Assembly: GCF_900143255.1 (NCBI RefSeq)
Contig: NZ_FRDI01000016.1
Coordinates: 1 to 64,000 of the forward strand
Length of the DNA stretch: 64,000 nt
Direction: 5' to 3'
Source of the DNA: Desulfovibrio litoralis DSM 11393
GTDB taxonomy: Bacteria; Desulfobacterota; Desulfovibrionia; Desulfovibrionales; Desulfovibrionaceae
Shown: in pieces, positions 17,449-24,618 of the stretch
Layout: every line of letters begins with the position of its first letter
Position numbering within the stretch: position 1 is the stretch's first letter
Position numbers and translations under genes: made by a program
The notes under the pieces: generated by a model
What the model was told of the DNA's origin: nothing
The model's database searches: none
Seen by the model: only the letters and a program-made list of their open reading frames with translations

Positions 17449-17775
17449 ATGAATACAAGATATATAAAAGAACTACCTAACCATTGGCTTCCTATAGAAA
17501 AAGTCTTTTCCGCTTTAGGCGATCAAATAAGACAAAAAATTTTATTGTTGTTTGAACCAAATGAAGAAATTTCAATAAAAACAATCGTTGAAACCATAGG
17601 GTTAAGCCGAAGTGCAGTGGTACACCACCTAAAAATTTTAGAAGAAGCAAAGTTGCTTGTTCCTCGCAAACAAGGGCGAGAATTAATGTATAAAGTAAAC
17701 TACATAGTGGCGTTAGAAGCGGTTGACAAACTTAAAATTTATATCCAAGAAGAATTTAATCATGACACAAACTAA
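17449..17775 (+). CDS. ArsR-family winged-helix regulator
   Basis: 108 residues. A winged helix covers residues about 18-90: VFSALGDQIRQKILLLF, then the recognition helix region LSRSAVVHHLKILEEAKLL and the wing RKQGRELMYKVN. No cysteine metal-sensing motif (such as ELCVCDL) is present, so metal sensing is unlikely. Its last 14 bp overlap the start of lplT, implying translational coupling. It therefore probably controls the lplT-aas operon in response to a lipid or membrane signal; the effector is unknown. Confidence 0.85.
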   Translation: MNTRYIKELPNHWLPIEKVFSALGDQIRQKILLLFEPNEEISIKTIVETIGLSRSAVVHHLKILEEAKLLVPRKQGRELMYKVNYIVALEAVDKLKIYIQEEFNHDTN

Positions 17776-19072
17776 TAGCGACAAGCAACATGAGACAACA
17801 AAAATCGTTGAAAAAGACAACTGGAAGGCATTGGCACCAATGGGCATCGCTTTTGGAATGGGTACTTTTAACGACAATTTTTTTAAACAGACCGCCTTGT
17901 TATTGTCTGCCAGTTCAGGCTTTGCCGACATTCAAACTTCTGCCACTATTTTATTTGCCCTGCCCTTTGTGTTGTGTTCAACGTGGGCAGGTTGGTTAGC
18001 CGATAAAATATCAAAGCAAACAATTGTAGTCTGGGCAAAATTTTTAGAACTTATCGCCATGCTCATCGGTGCGGTTTCATTTTATCATGCAAACTGGAAC
18101 GGCGTTATGGCGGTAATTTTTATTATGGGGTTACAGTCTACTATTTTTAGTCCCGCATTAAACGGCTCTATTCCCGATAATTTCAGACGAGAAACCGTTC
18201 CAACCGTAAACGCCATTCTAAAACTCTTTACAACCGTTACTATTTTAATCGGAATAGCCCTTTCCGGAATTTCTCTTGATCTTCATGCCCCTGAAAGTTT
18301 CGCCTTTTTAAATGAATATGTAAACATGGAACTTTTTGGAATACTAACTGTTGCAATTATCGCAGTAAGCATGGCATTAATAGGTTTTATTGCCACTTTG
18401 TTTTTAAAACGTATTCCAAATACCCACCCTACTCAAGCCAAATTCCCTTTATGGGGATTTATTGACTCAGTACGTCATTTTGTTTTCTTTTACAAAAAAG
18501 ACCCAAAACTCTTTGCCGCTATCTCTGTAGAAGCTTTTTTTTATTTTATTGCAACAATCGCAGTTTTATTAATAAATAACTTAGGGTTAAATGAGCTTGG
18601 GTTTAGTAAAACCAAAACCAGCCTGATGCCTGTTTCTTTAATGGTAGGTATCTGTTTGGGGTCTTTCATTGCCAGAAAATGTCTTCCGAGTAAATGGTAT
18701 TCTTATGCTGTTCCGGCTGGCTTTATAATGGGAATAAGTTTGTTGTTTATTCCGCTTATACAGCTTGTTACGCCTGACACAGCCTTTTTTTATACTTTAC
18801 TTGTTTTTTCTGTAACTGGTGTTGCCGCCGGGGCTTATCTAATTCCTGCCGTCAGTTTTATTCAGGTCAGACCAAGCCCTGATTCCAGAGGAAAAACCCT
18901 TGGCTGTTCAAATTTTACCAGTTTTGTAGCAATCATGTTTGCCGGAGTTGTATTTTTGCCCCTAGCAACACTTTTACCCTCAACAGCCCTATTAGTATGT
19001 GGTATCTTTGCTTTAATATTTATTACATCGGTAAAAGCATTCCTTAAATATAAATCACATACCCATAGTTAA
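17762..19072 (+). CDS. lplT: LplT-like MFS lysophospholipid transporter
   Basis: 436 residues from the ATG at 17762, which overlaps the arsR end; an upstream in-frame ATG at 17723 lies inside arsR. About 12 membrane helices. Family stretches: FGMGTFNDNFFKQTALLL near residue 25, FIMGLQSTIFSPALNGSIPD near 120, and GVAAGAYLIPAVSFIQ in the C-half. LplT flips lysophospholipids inward across the inner membrane for re-acylation by Aas, whose gene follows 67 bp later. Confidence 0.85.
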   Translation: MTQTNSDKQHETTKIVEKDNWKALAPMGIAFGMGTFNDNFFKQTALLLSASSGFADIQTSATILFALPFVLCSTWAGWLADKISKQTIVVWAKFLELIAMLIGAVSFYHANWNGVMAVIFIMGLQSTIFSPALNGSIPDNFRRETVPTVNAILKLFTTVTILIGIALSGISLDLHAPESFAFLNEYVNMELFGILTVAIIAVSMALIGFIATLFLKRIPNTHPTQAKFPLWGFIDSVRHFVFFYKKDPKLFAAISVEAFFYFIATIAVLLINNLGLNELGFSKTKTSLMPVSLMVGICLGSFIARKCLPSKWYSYAVPAGFIMGISLLFIPLIQLVTPDTAFFYTLLVFSVTGVAAGAYLIPAVSFIQVRPSPDSRGKTLGCSNFTSFVAIMFAGVVFLPLATLLPSTALLVCGIFALIFITSVKAFLKYKSHTHS

Positions 19073-19139
19073 AAAAAATACTCGCTTAAAAGTTCAAAAA
19101 ACTCACTCCGATTTAGTATGAATAAAACAGGAACAAAAA

Positions 19140-21824
19140 ATGAAAAAACATAAAAATAATATTTACAGTAGCTTACTCAAATATTTATTGCCACTACGCT
19201 ATGATCTTGAAATTAAAGGCTTAGATAAAATCAAGACTGACAGCTCAATTTTATTTTTACCCAATCACCCTGCTTTAATCGACCCACTTATAATATATTC
19301 ACAAATCGGCAATTTATATCCTGCTGTTTTGGCTGATGAAAGACAGATGAAAAGACCTTTGTTGCGTCGCCTTGTCAAAAAACTGAATATTATTACGATA
19401 GCCGACCCTTTAAAAGATGGGATTTCTGCAAAAAAATCAGTAGAACAAGGACTTGATAAACTTATCTCAACACTGGAACAAGGCAAAAACGCTTTGATTT
19501 ATCCCGCCGGTCAGATTAATCGCAGCAAACAAAGCAGTATCAGCGGCAAGTCAGGGGTTTTTAAAATAATTCAAGCTCTTCCCAATCAAAGAGTGGTTCT
19601 GATACGCACAAAAGGTTTGTGGGGAAGTCGCTTTAGTTACGCATATTCAGGTTCTGCTCCTAAGTTGAATGATTGGCGTTTTATTATGAAGATCCTGTTT
19701 ATGCTGATTTTTAACTTTTTATTCTTTATTCCAAAACGTAAAGTTGAAATAGAGTTTGTCGAAGCCTATGATTTACCGAGGGATACTGATAAAAAAACTT
19801 TCAACAAATACCTGGAAAATTTTTACAGTTTAGCCGAACAAAAAAATACAAGAATACCGGATTTTTTTTGGCAAGGGAACACACCCAAGATACTGCCCGA
19901 ACCTAAAAACCAACACAAATCAGACCCAAACGAACAAAGCCTTGAACTTATAACACAAGTCAAAACGCTGATAAAAAAACTTTATGAACTTCCAAAAGAT
20001 CAAGAACTTGATTTAAACAGCTCTCTCACAAAAGATTTAGGTTTAGACAGCCTCTCCCTGCTTGAACTCAGCACGGCTTTGGAAAATGAATTTGGACAAG
20101 CCGTGTTAAATCTTGAATCTTTAGAAACCGTTGGAGACTGTGTTCTCGCCGCAGCAGGCTTGTTAAATGAAAGCGAAGTTATCAAAGAAATTCCCAAAGC
20201 TTGGTTTAAAAGTTCAAAAAACACAAGATTAACAATAGATCCAAAAGCCCAAAACATTCCCGAAGCCTTTATTACTCAAGTGTTAAACAAGCCTGACCTG
20301 CCTTTAACCGTTGACAGAACAACGATGAAAAAGCGGGAAGAATTATTGCTCGCCGCTCTGATTTTAAGTAAAAAGTTTAAACAAATCAAAGGGAAAAGAG
20401 TCGGAGTAATGCTACCCGCCGTTCCTGCGGTTACGCCCGTCTGGCTCGCTTTGCAACTTGCGGGAAAAACGCCGGTCATGTTAAATTGGACTGTGGGTGA
20501 ACAAAACTTAAACCACTGTTTAAAGCTCGCTGAGGTCAACACTATTATCAGTTCAGAACGTTTAATCGAACGCCTTAAACGTAGCGGTTTAAATTTAAAC
20601 GCCTTACCCGTAAAATGGCTTGAACTTGAAAAACTCGCCACAACAATTAAAATAAAAGATAAAATCTTTGGCTTTATCAAAACAAAATTAATACGTTATA
20701 ATTTGTTAAAATTTAATTGCAATAAAGTGCCCAATGAAGCGGTTATTTTATTTACTTCCGGGTCTGAAACCTTGCCCAAAGCCGTTCCTTTAACTCAAGA
20801 AAATCTTATGACCAACGCCAAAGACCTGATCAATATTTTATCGGTCAGCGAATCCGACCGGATTTTAGCCATGCTTCCACCTTTTCACTCCTTTGGTTTT
20901 ATGGTGAACGTTGTGCTTCCTTTAAGTTCGGGGTTAAAAGTCGCTTTTCACCCAAACCCGACAGAAGGCGGAATTTTAAACGGCTTGGTCAAAGACTATA
21001 AGCTTAGTATTCTCGCCTCTGCTCCAAGCTTTTTGGGCAATATGTTGGATAAAGCAAAAAATAAAAACAATAATGAAACACCGCTTAAAAGTGTACGTCT
21101 TGCATTTATGGGAGCGGAAAAATGCCCCGAACTTTTATATAAAACCTTTACCGAGTTATGCCCTCAAGCAACTTTATGCGAAGGATACGGAATTACCGAA
21201 TGCTCGCCGGTTGTCAGCGTAAACACACCGGAAAACGCCATAATCGGCAGTATCGGCGAAACCCTGCCTTCTGTTGACGTTGCTATTATAAAATTAGAAA
21301 CTTTGGATACAGGAACGCTTGAAAGAGTCAAAAGTGGCGAAACAGGCATGTTACTCATAAAAGGAAAAAATATTTTTAATGGCTACTTAGGAACGCAAAC
21401 AAACCCTTTTATCTTTTTTGAAGGTAAAAAATGGTATAAAAGCGGCGACCTTGTAACAATGGACAAAAACGGACATTTATTTTTTAAAGGACGCTTAAAA
21501 CGATTTATCAAGCTAGGCGGAGAAATGATTTCCCTGCCTCAAATTGAAAGCATTTTAATTGAAGCTTACGCCAAACACCAAGATGCTCCGGAAGAAGGGC
21601 CTGTTTTAGCCGTTGAAAGTAGCGGAGACGAAACAAAACCCGAAATAATCTTGTTTACGCCTCTTACTCTAAACAAAACAGAAGTAAACGAATACCTGCG
21701 TAACGCCGGACTCTCAAACCTATATTCCATTCAAAAAATTATCCAAGTTGAAACAATTCCTCTACTCGGAACAGGCAAAACCAACTATCGTGCTTTAAAA
21801 GACTTGATAAAAAACACAAATTAA
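19140..21824 (+). CDS. aas: Aas-type acyltransferase/acyl-ACP synthetase with an internal ACP domain
   Basis: 894 residues, well over the 719 of E. coli Aas. Domain 1 (about 1-230) is a PlsC acyltransferase with the HX4D motif in NHPALIDP (His43, Asp48). Domain 2 (about 265-345) is an acyl-carrier protein: DLGLDSLSLLEL, phosphopantetheine serine about Ser304. Domain 3 (about 370-894) is an AMP-forming fatty acid-ACP ligase with P-loop LFTSGSETLPKAVPLT and CEGYGITECSPVV. It should load fatty acids on its own ACP and transfer them to lysophospholipids at the inner membrane. The built-in ACP accounts for part of the extra length. It is paired with lplT. Confidence 0.88.
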   Translation: MKKHKNNIYSSLLKYLLPLRYDLEIKGLDKIKTDSSILFLPNHPALIDPLIIYSQIGNLYPAVLADERQMKRPLLRRLVKKLNIITIADPLKDGISAKKSVEQGLDKLISTLEQGKNALIYPAGQINRSKQSSISGKSGVFKIIQALPNQRVVLIRTKGLWGSRFSYAYSGSAPKLNDWRFIMKILFMLIFNFLFFIPKRKVEIEFVEAYDLPRDTDKKTFNKYLENFYSLAEQKNTRIPDFFWQGNTPKILPEPKNQHKSDPNEQSLELITQVKTLIKKLYELPKDQELDLNSSLTKDLGLDSLSLLELSTALENEFGQAVLNLESLETVGDCVLAAAGLLNESEVIKEIPKAWFKSSKNTRLTIDPKAQNIPEAFITQVLNKPDLPLTVDRTTMKKREELLLAALILSKKFKQIKGKRVGVMLPAVPAVTPVWLALQLAGKTPVMLNWTVGEQNLNHCLKLAEVNTIISSERLIERLKRSGLNLNALPVKWLELEKLATTIKIKDKIFGFIKTKLIRYNLLKFNCNKVPNEAVILFTSGSETLPKAVPLTQENLMTNAKDLINILSVSESDRILAMLPPFHSFGFMVNVVLPLSSGLKVAFHPNPTEGGILNGLVKDYKLSILASAPSFLGNMLDKAKNKNNNETPLKSVRLAFMGAEKCPELLYKTFTELCPQATLCEGYGITECSPVVSVNTPENAIIGSIGETLPSVDVAIIKLETLDTGTLERVKSGETGMLLIKGKNIFNGYLGTQTNPFIFFEGKKWYKSGDLVTMDKNGHLFFKGRLKRFIKLGGEMISLPQIESILIEAYAKHQDAPEEGPVLAVESSGDETKPEIILFTPLTLNKTEVNEYLRNAGLSNLYSIQKIIQVETIPLLGTGKTNYRALKDLIKNTN

Positions 21825-21866
21825 AAAACAATCAGATTTTATAAACAGTTATATAAAAGTAAAAAA

Positions 21867-22487
21867 ATGAATCCACTAATAGAAACAAAAGATTTAGAAT
21901 TTAACAAGATACTGACTTATCCCGATATGAAAATTTTTCCCAACCAAACAAGCTTTATCACAGGCAAAAGCGGAAGCGGAAAAAGCACCTTATTTAAACT
22001 ATTTAATAAAACATTAAATCCAAGTCGAGGCAAAGTTTTTTACAATAACAACGATATTGCAGAACTAAACACGCTTGAGCTCAGAAAAGAAATTTTACTT
22101 GTCGGGCAATCTGTATTTTTGTTTGATAAAAATATTCGTGATAATTTTTCAGAATATTATACCTATCTTGATAAAAAAACGCCCAATGATGATTTAATAA
22201 AAAAATATTTAGGTATATGCTGTGCTGATTTTTCGCTTGATAAAGATTGTATTTCAATGTCGGGCGGAGAAAGACATAGAGTTTATCTGGCAATTTGTAT
22301 TTCTTTATTGCCAAAAGTATTATTGATTGACGAACCCACCGCCGCTTTGGATACTCTAAACAGTATAAAACTTATTGAGAACCTATTGAATTTTAGTAAA
22401 GAAAATTTTCTTACTATGCTTATTATCAGCCATGATCAAGCCTTAACTGAAACATTTTCCCAGCAAACTATCAAGATTGGAGAGTAG
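21867..22487 (+). CDS. fetA: FetA-like ABC transporter ATPase
   Basis: 206 residues, a compact ATPase. Walker A is GKSGSGKST near residue 35, the signature is MSGGERHRV, Walker B is VLLIDEPTAALD, and the switch His is in IISHDQ. E. coli FetAB (YbbLM) is linked to iron export and oxidative stress tolerance. It ends one base before the fetB start, so the two are cotranslated. Confidence 0.82.
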   Translation: MNPLIETKDLEFNKILTYPDMKIFPNQTSFITGKSGSGKSTLFKLFNKTLNPSRGKVFYNNNDIAELNTLELRKEILLVGQSVFLFDKNIRDNFSEYYTYLDKKTPNDDLIKKYLGICCADFSLDKDCISMSGGERHRVYLAICISLLPKVLLIDEPTAALDTLNSIKLIENLLNFSKENFLTMLIISHDQALTETFSQQTIKIGE

Positions 22488-22488
22488 T

Positions 22489-23265
22489 ATGCAAGAAGTC
22501 GTAAAACTAAGCATCTTACAATTCAGCTTGATTTACCTGCTTTTGATTATTGTTTTGATTATCATGAAAAAATCAAAAATAGATCAAACAAAACTACTGT
22601 TTATGGCAAGTATTCGCATGACTTTACAGCTTATTCTTGCCGGTTTTGTTTTATCATATATTTTTGCCAATTCCCTGCCGATTTTCACAATACTTTATGT
22701 ATTAGCCATGATTATATTTTCGATTTGGCGAGTTTTATCAAAAGCTCCAACGCTTAATAAACAATTTAAGGTTGCGGTTTCTCTTTCGATTGCCTTTTCT
22801 GGTTTATTTGTAATTGTTTATTTTGTGGGAATGGTCATTAACGTAAATCTTTTTAATCCTCAATATATAATTCCCATAAGCGGTATGATTTTTGGAAACG
22901 CCATGACGGGTGTATCTCTCGGGTTAAAAACTTTTAGCGAAACATTAAAAAGCGGACGTTTAAAGAACGAAACCTTACTTAACTTTGGAGTCAGCCCAAA
23001 AGATATTTTAAAACCCTATGTTAATAATGCTCTTGAAACCGCTCTTTTACCAACTATGAACTCTATGCTCGGAATGGGAATAGTTTCGCTTCCCGGTATG
23101 ATGACCGGACAAATCTTAGCGGGAACAGAACCATTTACGGCGATTATGTATCAAATTGCAATTATGATCGCTATTTGTACAACTGTTTGTTTAGCGGTTT
23201 TTTCTTCTCTCCATTTTGGTTATAAAACGCTTTACAATGAAAACGACCAAGTAATTAACTATTAA
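22489..23265 (+). CDS. fetB: FetB-like ABC permease (UPF0014)
   Basis: 258 residues from the ATG at 22489, one base after the fetA stop; an upstream ATG at 22477 lies inside fetA. About seven membrane helices. Family stretches: RMTLQLILAGFVLSYIF, IPISGMIFGNAMTGVSLGL, and GMGIVSLPGMMTGQILAG with the dense Gly/Met pattern. It would form the membrane half of a putative iron exporter with FetA. A repeat relic and a terminator follow. Confidence 0.85.
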   Translation: MQEVVKLSILQFSLIYLLLIIVLIIMKKSKIDQTKLLFMASIRMTLQLILAGFVLSYIFANSLPIFTILYVLAMIIFSIWRVLSKAPTLNKQFKVAVSLSIAFSGLFVIVYFVGMVINVNLFNPQYIIPISGMIFGNAMTGVSLGLKTFSETLKSGRLKNETLLNFGVSPKDILKPYVNNALETALLPTMNSMLGMGIVSLPGMMTGQILAGTEPFTAIMYQIAIMIAICTTVCLAVFSSLHFGYKTLYNENDQVINY

Positions 23266-23331
23266 AGACATTGCAACACTACGTTTTTTCATCGTTTTAT
23301 GCTCTGTATGCACATAGAAAACGTCTTAAAA
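23266..23331 (-). repeat. Relic of the dispersed AGACCATTG element after fetB
   Basis: AGACATTGCAACACTACG, then CATCGTTTTATGCTCTGTATG and CACATAGAAAACGTCTTAAAA, follows the element consensus with an internal deletion that removes the GTTTTGCG arm. The second terminal repeat is missing. Confidence 0.65.
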
Positions 23332-23335
23332 CACA

Positions 23336-23365
23336 AAAACCTGCAAAGTAATCTTTACAGGTTTT
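23336..23365. terminator. Terminator between convergent fetB and the DUF305-like gene
   Basis: AAAACCTGCAAAG and CTTTACAGGTTTT form a 13-bp stem with one mismatch around TAAT. The flanking A/T runs allow termination in both directions. Confidence 0.8.
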
Positions 23366-23388
23366 AAAAATTTATGGATATAAAAATA

Positions 23389-23940
23389 TTATTGAGTATT
23401 TTTTGCCAACCACGCTTTATATGACAAAATTGCTTGAAGATCAGCTTTAATCGCCCAATTAGCAAGTTGTACAACCTTATCGTTTTTAGAATAAACCACA
23501 GCAGGAACAGACATATCAATCGCCATTCCATTATTGTCTATCATCATGGAAACAAAGTTTATATCAGGGTTTTGACTAACAGGGTTAGTTAATAACTCTT
23601 TCATAGAATCTTTCATTTCTTGCTCTGCTTTTTGATCAACACCACCTAAAGCAATAAGTAACGCCGACATTCTTTCAATGTTTTCAAGTTGAACGATTTT
23701 AATTGCTTCTGCCCACTTTTTCACCTGAGGGTCTTTTCCTGATTTAAGAACGAGGTCTGCTATCTCAATCGTAGCCCTGCTATGTGCAACCATTGCAGAT
23801 AAAAATGTTTTATCATTATATTGTTCTTTGTGTTTCATTTGATCACGAGTACTCGTTTGAGCTGTTGCCAAGATTACAGAACACAAACTAAAAGCAAATA
23901 TGCTTACAAACATCAGCAATATTTTTTTCGAATAACACAT
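23389..23940 (-). CDS. Exported DUF305-like protein
   Basis: 183 residues. A signal peptide (KKILLMFVSIFAFSLCSVILATAQ, cleavage after about residue 28) sends it to the periplasm. Two DUF305-like four-helix repeats can be seen: FLSAMVAHSRATIEIADLVL with GKDPQVKKWAEAI, then FVSMMIDNNGMAIDMSVPAV. In DUF305 a His-His pair (MxxHHxxA) is typical; here the first repeat has only one His and the second none, so metal or ligand binding may be lost. Function of the family is poorly known. It is a single gene on its own transcript. Confidence 0.65.
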   Translation of the reverse strand: MCYSKKILLMFVSIFAFSLCSVILATAQTSTRDQMKHKEQYNDKTFLSAMVAHSRATIEIADLVLKSGKDPQVKKWAEAIKIVQLENIERMSALLIALGGVDQKAEQEMKDSMKELLTNPVSQNPDINFVSMMIDNNGMAIDMSVPAVVYSKNDKVVQLANWAIKADLQAILSYKAWLAKNTQ

Positions 23941-24035
23941 ATATTCATTCCTATAAATTTAATTTTATATTAATTGAATTGATTTTATCTATCTTATTCT
24001 TAATTATAGAATAATCATTAAAACGTCAAAAGCAA

Positions 24036-24617
24036 TCAGATTTGGGTTATTTTTTTATATTCCTTCCAAAATCGCTCATTTTCACTTAAAACACAGCCAC
24101 AATAATTTTGACGATATAAGCCATATTGCTTGGAAATATCTATCCCTTCTTGCCAGCCCAACCTAAAGTCTTGATAATAAAACTTTGTTTTTTTCTCAGT
24201 CGAGTCAACAAGCGTATTCGCCTCTAGCTCTTGGGCAATATGACAAATTGCAGAATGGTTTTGCCTGATGGAATAAAGCAAACTGGAACTGAAATAATCA
24301 AACCCGCCAGACCTTGCAAGATCATAACAACTTTGCAACCTGACAGAATAACAATAATCACAGCGTGTTGAAAAACGCTTTTTATCCAATGCGTTTAACA
24401 ACCAAGCTTCAGTATCATAATCATCGTTATAAATTACATTTAGCTCAAGCTTTTCCGCCAATAATCCCAAAGATTCTCTTCGCCTTAAATATTCTTTAAG
24501 TGGGTGAATATTAGGATTATAAAAATAAACGGAAACCTCAAAACCCGCCTGACGCAGGTTTAGAATTGGCATAATAGCACAAGGACCACAACAAACGTGT
24601 AATAAAAGCTTAGACAT
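24036..24617 (-). CDS. queH: Epoxyqueuosine reductase QueH
   Basis: 193 residues from the ATG at 24617, one base after the rne/rng stop. Cysteine motifs typical of QueH (DUF208): HVCCGPCA near residue 6, RCDYCYSVR near 100, NYCGCVLSE near 180. The protein reduces epoxyqueuosine to queuosine, the last step of tRNA wobble-base modification, replacing QueG. Between the motifs, SSSLLYSIRQNHS matches the family. Tight spacing to the nuclease gene indicates cotranscription. Confidence 0.9.
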   Translation of the reverse strand: MSKLLLHVCCGPCAIMPILNLRQAGFEVSVYFYNPNIHPLKEYLRRRESLGLLAEKLELNVIYNDDYDTEAWLLNALDKKRFSTRCDYCYSVRLQSCYDLARSGGFDYFSSSLLYSIRQNHSAICHIAQELEANTLVDSTEKKTKFYYQDFRLGWQEGIDISKQYGLYRQNYCGCVLSENERFWKEYKKITQI

Positions 24618-24618
24618 T

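Noticed and set aside
19140-21824. Stand-alone fatty acyl-CoA ligase
   Set aside because: The PlsC HX4D motif and ACP domain in the same frame, next to lplT, support an Aas-type enzyme.
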